DNA of 64,000 nt, from the IMG/VR virus record IMGVR_UViG_3300048929_000179, positions 1 to 64,000 of that record; one strand, 5' to 3'. The position numbers and the translations under genes were made by a program. Positions 52,343 through 59,683 of the stretch are shown piece after piece. Position 1 is the stretch's first letter, and each line of letters begins with the position of its first letter. This DNA comes from a virus. The notes under the pieces were generated by a model. It saw nothing but the letters and a program-made list of their open reading frames with translations, made no database searches and was not told the origin of the DNA.

Positions 52343-53341
52343 TTATATTTCAATTCCGTACTTTTTGAAAATCTCAATGTCTCTGATTTTCTCTAAAAGG
52401 GAATCGTAGTTATTTTGCTCATATAATTTTTCATATTTTCTATTCTCTGAAACTACATATTCATAAACTTCCTGTATCTGAGATGCAGAATATTTATTTT
52501 CTCTGTATAACTGATTATACATTTGTGCCAATCGACGATTTCCGTTTACTTTTTCAATATCCTTACTTACATATTTGAAAGATTTATTATACTGTTTTTG
52601 ATTTTTAGCAAACGTATCAATATAATCCTTATCTTCCGGTCTACCATACACGTTAGGGAGTTGCCTGATTTGATTTTCACCATTTAATACAAAATCATCT
52701 TGTCTACTTATATATAGAAGTCCTTCAGTTTCAAGTATTTTGTTATACTCAATCACAGTTCTTTGAGATATATTGCTCTGCTTTGATATGTAATCAATTG
52801 TAAGATTTCCAACCACATGAGATTTTGAATCCCCATTATCTAAAAATACTGATATATTATTGTTTATGGTTCCGATAATATAAATGAAATATTTTAGCAA
52901 AATAAAACTACTTACATTTTTAACATTCATCATCTTATGCATTTCATCTGATGTAACTGCTACATATAAATCCGAAGAGGTGTCCACCCATATGTTTGAG
53001 CAATCAAGCACATATGATTTTGTTTTCTTATTTTCATAATCCAGAAATATAATATCGTTTTCTATCAGTTCACGTATCCCAGTATCAAGTGACTGCACTG
53101 TGTATTTAGTAGCTGCAACATTACCGGACAAGTAATACATCAACTGGTCTGCCGATAAATATGGTTTCATTATGCCTTTTGCGGTAGACAAACTAAGCCC
53201 ACAATACGCAGCCACAGCATACTGAGATAGTATAGAAGATGTTACTATTTTTTTATCCAGCAATACTAATATTTGATCACTTCCTTTCTTCATGGAGGTA
53301 ATATGGGGGATAGATTTGTGCAAACATCGCGAATAATACAT
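52343..53341 (-). CDS. Winged-helix replication initiator-like protein
   Basis: 332 residues from the ATG at 53341 with GGGAGG six bases upstream. Residues 25-120 and 180-250 look like two winged-helix domains (SILSQYAVAAYCGLSLSTAK; NLTIDYISKQSNISQRTVIE plus a wing), the layout of plasmid RepA/Rep-type initiators and DnaD-like proteins. The C-terminus is helical. Upstream are three sets of short repeats (53.3-53.7 kb) that could be its binding sites and origin. The domain call is by pattern; a pure regulator is the alternative. Confidence 0.55.
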   Translation of the reverse strand: MYYSRCLHKSIPHITSMKKGSDQILVLLDKKIVTSSILSQYAVAAYCGLSLSTAKGIMKPYLSADQLMYYLSGNVAATKYTVQSLDTGIRELIENDIIFLDYENKKTKSYVLDCSNIWVDTSSDLYVAVTSDEMHKMMNVKNVSSFILLKYFIYIIGTINNNISVFLDNGDSKSHVVGNLTIDYISKQSNISQRTVIEYNKILETEGLLYISRQDDFVLNGENQIRQLPNVYGRPEDKDYIDTFAKNQKQYNKSFKYVSKDIEKVNGNRRLAQMYNQLYRENKYSASQIQEVYEYVVSENRKYEKLYEQNNYDSLLEKIRDIEIFKKYGIEI

Positions 53342-53505
53342 TTCTATCCTCCCAGAGTGCAAATTTCGTTCAATTTTTCCATTCTATCCTAGAGACGTTT
53401 TGAAAAATTAGGTCAAAAAACGGATGAAATTTGCAGACAGTTAAATCTTCTATAAATAATAAATCATCTATGATATATTATTGTCTCTAATTTGCACGTT
53501 TTGAA
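53316..53505. repeat. TGCAAA repeats upstream of the Rep-like gene
   Basis: Four copies of GTGCAAA/ATTTGCA occur within 190 bp: near 53321 and 53352 on the plus strand, near 53433 and 53491 inverted, several extended by ATTTC. They are candidate binding sites. Confidence 0.45.
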
Positions 53506-53541
53506 ATTTAGTAAATTACCTCCATTTTAAGTTTGAAAATC

Positions 53542-53640
53542 ACTGGGCAGAAAACGTCCATTTAAATATATAGTTTCATGCATGAGTGGACATTTACTTC
53601 CCAGTCACTTCCAAAATCATAGGGAAGCAAACGTCCATTT
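53542..53640. repeat. Three 20-22-bp repeats (ACTGGGAAGnAAAYGTCCA)
   Basis: Copies at 53542-53563 (plus), 53584-53605 (inverted) and 53620-53640 (plus) share GGGMAGNAAAYGTCCAYT. The two direct copies are 78 bp apart. Together with the AT-rich repeats beside them they look like initiator or repressor sites. Confidence 0.6.
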
Positions 53641-53654
53641 TTTGGTATAAGGAT

Positions 53655-53697
53655 AAAAGCATAATAATATTAGATAAAAGCATAATAAAAGCATAAT
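53655..53697. repeat. Three AAAAGCATAAT direct repeats
   Basis: Exact 11-bp copies at 53655-53665, 53676-53686 and 53687-53697, in very AT-rich DNA. The arrangement is like iterons or an AT-rich unwinding element of a replication origin. Confidence 0.6.
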
Positions 53698-53859
53698 TGC
53701 TACGCTTTAACTTTTCAGTTAAATCTACGCAGATAAAAACATTTTTTCTTGTTTTATTTTTCCATCTTATTTTCATATTGGATTATTAATCTGATATAAG
53801 CTTCAAGGCCTGTTTTAATTGGTATCGCCAAATACCGTTTATGTATAGTTACATATTAT

Positions 53860-53907
53860 TCAGTAGAGTACCTGTCTGTAGATATTGTTATCTTTGAATG
53901 TAATCAT
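53860..53907 (-). CDS. Possible 15-residue leader peptide
   Basis: ATG at 53907 has GGAGG (53914-53918 region) about ten bases upstream and is the first ORF after the minus-strand promoter at 53958-53986. It encodes MITFKDNNIYRQVLY. It may be a leader peptide of the replication operon or a by-product of a ribosome-site-like sequence. Confidence 0.35.
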   Translation of the reverse strand: MITFKDNNIYRQVLY

Positions 53908-53957
53908 ACCCCGTACACCTCCTTGATAAATTTTATTTCCATCTATTACATACTCAT

Positions 53958-53986
53958 AGTATATCACCCATATATCACCATGTCAA
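53958..53986 (-). promoter_or_regulatory. Sigma-A promoter of the minus-strand replication operon
   Basis: On the minus strand TTGACA (53981-53986), 17-bp spacer, TATACT (53958-53963). The next genes in this direction are the leader ORF and the Rep-like gene. Confidence 0.75.
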
Positions 53987-55425
53987 CAATTTTATTTCAA
54001 TCTATTAAACTTATTTTTGCACCTATATTCTTGCCAGTGTATGGTACGGGTATATACATAAGAAGAATATAGTTGTTTGACCGTCATATGATACTCATAT
54101 TCCGTTCAAAATAGATTTAATGGATAAATGTGCCAATAAGAGTTAAAGTCGATTTACGTGGCCTATAACGCTTTGTGAGTATTGGGATAATGTGGGAGTA
54201 GTAATTAGATGGGATATGAGATTTATATGGGTGATATATGTAGCAGCTATAGGTACAAATATTTTAACACATTTTATTTGGCTTATATATAGGAAGTGTT
54301 TGGTGCTGGAGATGTGATCCAGTAATATTTTATATCATTTTGCGTACAATTTAGTTTAATTTGGTAAAGTGAGTTGTATTAAAATTAAAACAGTCCGGGT
54401 TCGGGAGAGAGGTTAAAATTGTGATCTAAAACATAGAAGAAATGCTTGTTCTAATTACGTTTGTTGGGTGTATGAGTGGTGATAATTCTGGGATAATTAT
54501 AGAGCAGATCTGGTGGATAATGTAAAAAGTGGTCGGGTTCGGGAATATAGCTTATCTGTGGGATTTGTTGGGTATTTAAGTGGTCATTTTAAATTGTGTG
54601 AGGTGAGACACAATTCATTTTTTGGCTTAGACATGGGTACTCCCCGAAGGTATATCCGAAGTATTGGAGTAAATTTGATGGTAAGTTATCTGACAATAAT
54701 GGGAAATTATAGGTGAGGTGTGAGTGGAACTGATAGGCTGCTTTTCACCTGAGATTAGTCCGGTTGAAATGTAAAATATCCCCCACCTATGGGATATGTT
54801 TCATTGTAAGGTGGTTTTCCACCATAAAAGAACGTTATATCTGGCTGAAATCAGGTGATAATATTGATAGTAATTCCTATTATAGTGGTCAAAATATTGT
54901 ATCAGGTGGATTGATAATGGCATGAATTGTCAGACACAGAAATTCGTTCGGATATATTTGGTTGTGCACAACTGAATTAAATACTAATGTTGTAATTACA
55001 ACGCTTTTGTTGTAAAAACAACGTAATTATCCATATTACTATACGACATATAATATATACTTATTCGCATACCTATCCACATATTAATAGTTCAATAATG
55101 AACCACTTGATCCTCAATATATAATAGTATAAAATTAAATTTAGCACAATACATTCTCCTTGATCCACCAAATCCACTTCAATCCCAACTCATAACCATA
55201 TCTTATGTCTAACCATCTATCTATAATCACACTTAATAGTATAATAAGCATATAAGTCTACTCACAATCCACCACCACTACCTAATATCATCATATCCAT
55301 TTATAGATAACATCAATTTTATTTCAATCCATTGACTTCCTATTTGTCCCATGATATCATTAAGTCATGACAAACAAATGTTCTGTTATTCAGACACACC
55401 ATATTGCAGCCACACGAGCCACGTA
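53987..55425. other. Gene-poor control region with strand-composition switch
   Basis: About 1.4 kb without a supported gene. From about 54,150 to 54,900 the plus strand is rich in G and T and very poor in C; from about 55,050 to 55,340 it is rich in C and A and poor in G. The motif TTTATTTCAATC is repeated near 53,991 and 55,319, with a variant near 53,931. TCGGGTTCGGGA occurs near 54,395 and 54,533. A GGTGG-TTTT-CCACC hairpin lies near 54,812. A 67-codon plus-strand frame at 54513 has no ribosome site. Confidence 0.5.
54961..55022. promoter_or_regulatory. Three palindromic operator-like sites GTTGT-ACAAC
   Basis: GTTGTGCACAAC (54961-54972), GTTGTAATTACAAC (54989-55002) and GTTGTAAAAACAAC (55009-55022). 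Centres of the last two are 20 bp apart. Such sets are typical repressor operators; the XRE-type gene at 55426-55632 is the nearest candidate. Confidence 0.6.
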
Positions 55426-55632
55426 TCACTCTTTATCAATTGGTGCTATATCAATCATCAACTGACAATCAATAGCATTCAGTATCCTATTAGCTTCACT
55501 TACTCCGAATTGTTTCTTCCTCATAAGCTGATATATTCCTTGCCTACTCATTCCAAGCTTGTCGGCTATGAATTGATACTTGATACCTTTGCTTTCTATG
55601 TGACCATCTATAATGGTTGCTAACTCATTCAT
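55426..55632 (-). CDS. Small helix-turn-helix regulator, divergent from the early genes
   Basis: 68 residues, start at 55632 with AAAGGAG ten bases upstream. Residues 14-62 form a helix-turn-helix (IKYQFIADKLGMSRQGIYQL, then a basic RKKQFGVSEANRILNAI). It is transcribed away from the early operon, whose promoter is at 55721-55749. This is the usual arrangement of a lysogeny/early switch, so it may be a repressor or Cro-like factor. No peptidase or sensor domain. Confidence 0.7.
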   Translation of the reverse strand: MNELATIIDGHIESKGIKYQFIADKLGMSRQGIYQLMRKKQFGVSEANRILNAIDCQLMIDIAPIDKE

Positions 55633-55649
55633 GACGTATATCTCCTTTC

Positions 55650-55670
55650 ATTGGTAGTAAAGTAGTATAT
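55650..55670 (-). promoter_or_regulatory. Promoter of the divergent regulator
   Basis: On the minus strand TGATATACT (extended -10) lies about 25 bases before the ribosome site of the 55426-55632 gene; the -35 box is weak. Confidence 0.45.
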
Positions 55671-55720
55671 CACAATCAGATACGTAAGTAAATAATATTT
55701 GAAAAAAGAAATAAAAAGCA

Positions 55721-55749
55721 TTGACATATGTATATGAATATGATATACT
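55721..55749 (+). promoter_or_regulatory. Early promoter
   Basis: TTGACA (55721-55726), 17-bp spacer, TGATATACT (-10 at 55744-55749) on the plus strand. The same TGATATAMT form recurs at 57732 and 59660. Confidence 0.8.
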
Positions 55750-55811
55750 TATATCAGGTTAAGAGATACGAAATACATACAAACAAGTCAATCGAAATAG
55801 GAGGAAGTAAA

Positions 55812-56063
55812 ATGGAAAAGTTTAAAAAAGGAGCAGAATACAAACTACTTAGAAGAGGCGGGAACGACGCAAAAAGAACATTCGAAGTATTGGGCATCAG
55901 TCATTCAGTTATGAAAATTCAGATCAAGATAATTGGTAGAGTTGAAGTTTTTGATTTAAAGGTTGACTATAAAGGAATTGAATATATTAGCTTGGGTTGT
56001 GGCTTTCCAATGTATGAAAATCCCTCGGCAATTGACATTATAGAACAGGAGACAATAAAATGA
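55812..56063 (+). CDS. Early hypothetical protein
   Basis: 83 residues from the ATG at 55812 behind AGGAGGAAGTAAA; a longer frame from 55728 overlaps the promoter. It is a basic small beta protein (KGAEYKLLRRGGNDAKRTFE, VFDLKVDYKGIEYISLGCGF). It is the first gene of the early operon and its stop overlaps the next start (ATGA). No family recognised. Confidence 0.6.
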   Translation: MEKFKKGAEYKLLRRGGNDAKRTFEVLGISHSVMKIQIKIIGRVEVFDLKVDYKGIEYISLGCGFPMYENPSAIDIIEQETIK

Positions 56064-56236
56064 AACAAAAGATTGAAGTTATCTTAAAGGTTTTAAATAG
56101 CAAGGGTGTCACATGTAAATATATTGAATACGAATATGTTGAGCCTTTTATAAAGGTTACAAATTGTGGTTTATTAGACAGGTATAGCGTGGCAGATTAT
56201 ATTCGTAAAAATGGGTTCAACTGTGATATAGATTAA
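56060..56236 (+). CDS. Early hypothetical protein, 58 residues
   Basis: ATG at 56060 overlaps the stop of the 55812 gene (ATGA), and the ORF ends at 56236. The chain (KIEVILKVLNSKGVTCKYIE, YSVADYIRKNGFNCDI) has an alpha-beta make-up with three Cys. Translational coupling and tight packing support it. Function unknown. Confidence 0.6.
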   Translation: MKQKIEVILKVLNSKGVTCKYIEYEYVEPFIKVTNCGLLDRYSVADYIRKNGFNCDID

Positions 56237-56251
56237 TAAGGAGGACTTACA

Positions 56252-56455
56252 ATGGCAGTATATGTGTGTCAGTTACCACAAAAGTATCAAAACGAAATAG
56301 TAGATAGGTGTAGAAAGATATTTGAGACACTTGGAGACTGGATAAACATGGAAGAAGAAATCGAAAATGTATTAAACTCCAAAGTATTAGACGTATCTGC
56401 AATAGACGCTAGCCGATATTTAAAATATTACAAACCTTTAACAGAAAAGAAATAG
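56252..56455 (+). CDS. Early protein, first of a tandem paralogue pair
   Basis: 67 residues with AAGGAGG upstream. It shares with the next gene the order MxxYxCQLPQ, xEIVxxCxKxF, EEEIENVLxSKxxD. Helical, with Cys-rich N-terminus. Tandem duplication suggests diversification against a host target, as with anti-defence proteins, but nothing shows function. Confidence 0.6.
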   Translation: MAVYVCQLPQKYQNEIVDRCRKIFETLGDWINMEEEIENVLNSKVLDVSAIDASRYLKYYKPLTEKK

Positions 56456-56473
56456 TAAAGGAGGATTCACACG

Positions 56474-56662
56474 ATGGTAATATACATATGCCAGTTACCG
56501 CAAGCAATCCAAGACGAGATTGTAAAGAAGTGCAAGAAGGTATTCAAGTCACTTGCCTATCCCGTAAACATAGAAGAAGAAATAGAAAACGTTCTTTGCT
56601 CTAAACTGTCCGATATTTCCGACACAATCGATATTAAGCCATATTTAAACATTAAGCCTTAA
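56474..56662 (+). CDS. Early protein, second of a tandem paralogue pair
   Basis: 62 residues (MVIYICQLPQAIQDEIVKKC), about half identical to the 56252 gene and 18 bases behind it, with AAAGGAGG upstream. Its 3' end lies within a tRNA-like fold (56655-56716). Confidence 0.6.
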   Translation: MVIYICQLPQAIQDEIVKKCKKVFKSLAYPVNIEEEIENVLCSKLSDISDTIDIKPYLNIKP

Positions 56663-56716
56663 CTCAAGTCTTACCCATAGAACATCATGGGAGTGGGTGC
56701 AAATCCCACAAAGGCT
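56655..56716 (+). ncRNA. tRNA-like folded element
   Basis: AGCCTT (56655-56660) pairs with AAGGCT (56711-56716), enclosing CCCAT...ATGGG and GTGGG-TGCAAAT-CCCAC, like an acceptor stem, an anticodon-type hairpin and a T-arm without a D-arm. It is no ordinary tRNA gene. It may be a leader element of the 56746 gene. Confidence 0.4.
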
Positions 56717-56745
56717 AGTACAAACTAAATAAGGAGGTTTTAAAA

Positions 56746-57003
56746 ATGATAGTAGAAGAAAAGAGAAAACGTGATTTTGCTGTTAGTTTAGATCAATTAT
56801 TACAGGAGAATATTGATTGTTATATTGACGAGATGGGAGAGCCTATCCCATGCCCATATAATGAAGGCACTGTTTATAATTGGCTGATGGAGCAAAAAGA
56901 CTATCACCTACTAACAACCACATACGTAAAAAACATGATTCATTTATTCATGACGGATTTTAAGGCAAGAATGGAGTACATGCACAAAAACAATTTATTA
57001 TAG
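56746..57003 (+). CDS. Early hypothetical protein
   Basis: 85 residues with AAGGAGG upstream. Helical, acidic and aromatic (DFAVSLDQLLQENIDCYIDE; DYHLLTTTYVKNMIHLFMTD). No family recognised. Confidence 0.6.
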   Translation: MIVEEKRKRDFAVSLDQLLQENIDCYIDEMGEPIPCPYNEGTVYNWLMEQKDYHLLTTTYVKNMIHLFMTDFKARMEYMHKNNLL

Positions 57004-57004
57004 T

Positions 57005-57122
57005 AATAACGGTCTATCAGGGCGAGCCTGTAGCATCAAAGCAAATAGACTAATCATCAAGTGAAGTAACTTGTTCCACACAACGGAAAAGAGTCCAACA
57101 GCTACCAACTGTCAGACTCAAC
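57005..57122 (+). ncRNA. Multi-hairpin RNA upstream of the 33-residue peptide gene
   Basis: Consecutive structures: GTCTAT...ATAGAC closing two small hairpins (CAGG-GCGAG-CCTG and GC-ATCAAA-GC), then CAAGT-GAAGTA-ACTTG, TTCC...GGAA, and GAGTC-CA-ACAG...CTGT-CA-GACTC. No ORF with ribosome site. It could be a leader riboregulator or a separate RNA. Confidence 0.5.
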
Positions 57123-57149
57123 CCAAATTACATATGGGAGGTGATATAA

Positions 57150-57251
57150 ATGCCCAAAGGCTACTTTGTTCCTTCCGGTTACATGGGATTCCTTAATAAT
57201 AGCTACCAACTATTTGCGACTGAATCCGAGTATCTGGAATACATAAGTTAA
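57150..57251 (+). CDS. Conserved-looking 33-residue peptide
   Basis: ORF of 33 codons, ATG at 57150 behind GGGAGGTGAT. The peptide (MPKGYFVPSGYMGFLNNSYQ then LFATESEYLEYIS) has the pattern of tiny proteins common in Lachnospiraceae mobile elements: GYM/GF, aromatic strands and LFATExEYxEY. Function unknown. Strong ribosome site and conserved pattern support it despite its size. Confidence 0.65.
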   Translation: MPKGYFVPSGYMGFLNNSYQLFATESEYLEYIS

Positions 57252-57484
57252 TCACCAAATGGTAGGGAGTAAGTCTCTCTACCTATCCCAGAAGAACATA
57301 TGTGAAACGTGTAGATAATCTCAACATCATTCTATCACATTTCGCAGGATATTCAATCCTAAACGTATGTTTCCCATGTAATTAGCAATCGCACCTTGAA
57401 AAGTGAATAGAAATGTATTAGAGTTTCATACTTAATGCGTGAGGCTGTTATATATGATATAATGGCGCACAGGAGGTGGAAACG
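57252..57484 (+). promoter_or_regulatory. Leader and promoter region of the XRE gene
   Basis: Contains a GGTAG...CTACC hairpin (57261-57283), GAACATA/TATGTTTC pairing, a TTGAAA-17-TAGAGT promoter (57396-57424), and a nearer TGATATAAT extended -10 (57458-57463). About 33 bp around the first promoter recur inverted at 57830-57860. Confidence 0.5.
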
Positions 57485-57694
57485 ATGATTAAATACTATA
57501 AGCTGTTTGACATTCTAAGGCGCAACAATATGACCGTTGAGCAGTTAAGAACCGACATTCAAGCGTCCAGTGCGACGATGACCAAACTACGCAAGAATGA
57601 GAATGTATCCATTGACGTGATTGACCGCATATGCGATAGATTGGAATGTCAACCGGGAGACATAATGGAGTTCGAAAAATCTTTAAAAAGTTAA
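57485..57694 (+). CDS. XRE/Cro-type regulator
   Basis: 69 residues from the ATG at 57485, eight bases behind AGGAGG; a GTG at 57476 lies within the ribosome site. Residues 5-62 are a short Cro/C1-type helix-turn-helix (FDILRRNNMTVEQLRTDIQA, SSATMTKLRKNENVSIDVID, RLECQPGDIMEF), the YdaS/YiaG-like small class. Convergent small RNA lies just downstream. It probably controls early genes. Confidence 0.75.
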   Translation: MIKYYKLFDILRRNNMTVEQLRTDIQASSATMTKLRKNENVSIDVIDRICDRLECQPGDIMEFEKSLKS

Positions 57695-57703
57695 AGAAAA
57701 CAA

Positions 57704-57732
57704 TTGACATATTAAAGAATACATGATATAAT
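57704..57732 (+). promoter_or_regulatory. Perfect early promoter
   Basis: TTGACA (57704-57709), 17-bp spacer, TATAAT (57727-57732) with TGA before it. It directs transcription through the structured region at 57.74-58.5 kb. Confidence 0.8.
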
Positions 57733-57744
57733 TGTATTATCAAA

Positions 57745-57823
57745 AGGAAATAGAAAAGGCGGCCACCGACACCGACCAAAGTATCAGACCACCTTTTCAC
57801 ACAACACTTGATAATACAAGCGC
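57745..57823 (-). ncRNA. Predicted antisense small RNA (second member)
   Basis: On the minus strand TTGAAA (57853-57858), 17-bp spacer, TAGAAT (57830-57835). The transcript has a 5' hairpin CGCTTG-TATTAT-CAAGTG and a terminator-like stem GAAAAGGTGG/CCGCCTTTTC (57753-57762 with 57789-57798) whose loop contains ACTTTGGTCGGTG. It faces the plus-strand promoter at 57704-57732, so the two RNAs overlap fully. On the plus strand the outer arms TTGTATTATCAA / TTGATAATACAA are also perfectly complementary. U-tract is weak. Confidence 0.5.
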
Positions 57824-57952
57824 AATAATATTCTAATACATTTTTATTCGCTTTTCAAGTGCAATCGCACACCAATTTCCTTTAAGTAATTATCTCCAGT
57901 GATGAAACTGGAATCAAGTAGAACGGCTCACTAAAAACTGAATAAAGTGAAC

Positions 57953-58127
57953 AACCGATTCTATACGGTTGAAACGTGAAGCGAAATAGAGCCTTCCATC
58001 TTTAAAGGTGTATAGGTTGAACCACATCGGCATATATTGCGGTCACTGGTTACGGGGCTTTTGAAAAAGTAGACACGTAAGAATATATAGAAGCCGTCAG
58101 CGAACAGATTATAGTTTGCATTACGGC
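57953..58127 (+). ncRNA. Conserved structured RNA motif, copy A
   Basis: In order: hairpin AACCG-ATTCTATA-CGGTT (57953-57970), GAAGCGAAAT (57978-57987), stem AGCC/GGCT (57990-57993 with 58056-58059) enclosing CATCTTT/AAAGGTG and AACCA/TGGTT hairpins, TGAAAAAGTAGACA (58062-58075), and GCCGT/ACGGC with inner GCGAAC/GTTTGC. The two single-stranded blocks and the stem positions recur in copy B, with different stem sequences. Confidence 0.65.
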
Positions 58128-58499
58128 ATAGAAATAAATCTTCCAGAGGTAGAGACTGGAATCTATTTCAAACGAAAAACTTCTTAAAATCTAATACAAT
58201 CTATGGTTATTTCTATTTTGGAAACAACCACCGTAACAACCCTATGAGTCATAGGTAACCAACAAATAACGGCAGACCGTAACACAATTTTATTATCTAT
58301 CATGCGAGCAAATATATAAATCAAACATATCTAAGACGTATGAAACGAACGATGATTAAGGCTCTTGGCAACTACTCATTAGGAGAGGCTCTGCTACACA
58401 ATCCTTAATATATAGTGAATTTCTTATTTTGGAATCATTGGTTTATTGTTCGTATGAATACTTAATGAAATGTATAATTATAAAGAAAGGCGCATAAAT

Positions 58500-58673
58500 A
58501 TGAAAATTAAAAATGTAATTATCGTCACAGCACTTGTGACAAGTGCTTTTTTATTTGGCAGATTTGGAAATATGCACACCATCAATATGAATCAGGTCAC
58601 AGATATTCAAGTAAATGACAACGGAGCACAGATAACCTTATTAGACGGTACAGGATACTATTGGGAAAGATGA
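58500..58673 (+). CDS. Small exported or membrane-anchored protein
   Basis: 57 residues from the ATG at 58500 (AAAGGCG upstream); an earlier ATG at 58470 has no ribosome site. Residues 2-20 (KIKNVIIVTALVTSAFLFG) form a signal or membrane anchor, followed by a small beta domain with VTDIQVNDNGAQITLLDGTG. Such short anchored proteins occur in many Lachnospiraceae elements. Function unknown. Confidence 0.6.
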   Translation: MKIKNVIIVTALVTSAFLFGRFGNMHTINMNQVTDIQVNDNGAQITLLDGTGYYWER

Positions 58674-58711
58674 CCAAATATCCATTTCATTGAAAAGGAG
58701 AAATATAAAAT

Positions 58712-58942
58712 ATGAGAGATTTAAAAGAAATTTATCGCAAGTATGAAGTAAAAGCTAACAGCGTAGAAGATTTTCTAAAAAGATATACGAAACCTAGTAG
58801 AAACGAACAGAGATGTGCCGATTATCAAGAAGCAAGAATCGAATCTCATACGGAAGATTTAAACAAATACGGTTATACATTTATAACTCACCACGACAGC
58901 ATAACAGGCGAATGTGTTAGCTATTATGGGACTGAAAAATAA
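58712..58942 (+). CDS. Early hypothetical protein
   Basis: 76 residues with AAAGGAG upstream. Charged and helical at the start (LKEIYRKYEVKANSVEDFLK), ending with a beta part THHDSITGECVSYYG. Followed by a terminator. No family recognised. Confidence 0.6.
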   Translation: MRDLKEIYRKYEVKANSVEDFLKRYTKPSRNEQRCADYQEARIESHTEDLNKYGYTFITHHDSITGECVSYYGTEK

Positions 58943-58963
58943 CAGTCAACACCAAATTTTACG

Positions 58964-58997
58964 GGCTTGTATTTGTCACAGGATACAAGCCTATTTT
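58964..58997 (+). terminator. Rho-independent terminator
   Basis: GGCTTGTAT (58964-58972) pairs with ATACAAGCC (58983-58991) and is followed by TATTTTAG. Confidence 0.75.
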
Positions 58998-59043
58998 AGT
59001 AAAAGAAAACACTATCAATCGATTATTTGACAGGAGAGATAGA

Positions 59044-59235
59044 ATGTATAAGGGGAAAAATATAGCTAAAGAAATTGCTAATATGAAATATATTTATCAG
59101 CTCATTGTTAATGAAGGAAAAGAGGAATACAAAGACGAGTATATTTGTAGCTTTCAAATTGTAAGAAATTATAGCATTCAAAAAATACCGAACAAATACA
59201 TTGAGCTTTATAGAAGGTTAGAAGGGATCAAATGA
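59044..59235 (+). CDS. Early hypothetical protein
   Basis: 63 residues, ATG at 59044 with GGAGAG upstream. Basic, Ile/Lys-rich (IAKEIANMKYIYQLIVNEGK). No family recognised. Confidence 0.55.
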   Translation: MYKGKNIAKEIANMKYIYQLIVNEGKEEYKDEYICSFQIVRNYSIQKIPNKYIELYRRLEGIK

Positions 59236-59269
59236 AACTATTCTTTTACAGTGAAAGGAAAACAATAAT

Positions 59270-59557
59270 ATGAATAAAACAGCAAGAACGCCAAACCATA
59301 GCGAATGGACGGAGGAAAGATATAAAGATTTTAATCTAAGAATAGACCATTTAAAAAACCATTCAAAATATGAGTGGTTAAGAGAATACGCTGATGATGC
59401 TATTAAATGGAATGAGTGCGCAGGACATTTAATGATTAAAGCAACCGATTTTATAGAACGAATTGAGAAAATGCCACTAGATTATATAGAAGGTTGGCTA
59501 AATGGAGAAAATCAACTTGAATGGAAACCAGAGTTTAAGCAACAGAACAGCAAGTAA
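59270..59557 (+). CDS. Early hypothetical protein
   Basis: 95 residues with GAAAGGA upstream. Helical and Trp-rich (HSEWTEERYKDFNLRIDHLK, YEWLREYADDAIKWNECAGH). It ends the second early transcript before a terminator. No family recognised. Confidence 0.6.
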   Translation: MNKTARTPNHSEWTEERYKDFNLRIDHLKNHSKYEWLREYADDAIKWNECAGHLMIKATDFIERIEKMPLDYIEGWLNGENQLEWKPEFKQQNSK

Positions 59558-59568
59558 AATCAATATTT

Positions 59569-59600
59569 GACACGGACTGGAAACGGTCCTTTTATTTTAC
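59569..59600 (+). terminator. Terminator
   Basis: GGACT-GGAAAC-GGTCC followed by TTTTATTTT. Confidence 0.65.
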
Positions 59601-59631
59601 ATAGAAATATTAAAAATATTCAAATATCTAG

Positions 59632-59660
59632 TTGACAATCATATACCTATATGATATACT
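59632..59660 (+). promoter_or_regulatory. Early promoter of the RHH-antirepressor unit
   Basis: TTGACA (59632-59637), 17-bp spacer, TGATATACT (-10 at 59655-59660). The transcript starts about 15 bases before the ribosome site. Confidence 0.8.
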
Positions 59661-59683
59661 AATATTATCAAAGGAGGTAAGAA

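Larger units (their letters stand above)
57695..58499 (+). other. Non-coding, structured region between early genes
   Basis: About 800 bases without an ORF with ribosome site. It contains the convergent promoter/sRNA pair (57704-57858), RNA motif copy A (57953-58127), CCAGT-GATGAA-ACTGG (57896-57911), a CCTATG-AGT-CATAGG hairpin (58242-58256) and ACGG-CAGA-CCGT. It is probably transcribed as one or more non-coding RNAs. Confidence 0.5.

Noticed and set aside
52343-53341. AUA start for the Rep-like gene at 53272
   Set aside because: An ATA lies about seven bases after GGAAG, but the ATG at 53341 has a better ribosome site, so it is not counted with the AUN-start genes.
53594-53776. Minus-strand 60-codon frame
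   Set aside because: No ribosome site, and it runs through the AAAAGCATAAT and 20-bp repeats of the likely origin region.
54513-54716. Plus-strand 67-codon frame in the control region
   Set aside because: GTG start without a ribosome site, composition follows the G/T-rich non-coding stretch, no recognisable domain.
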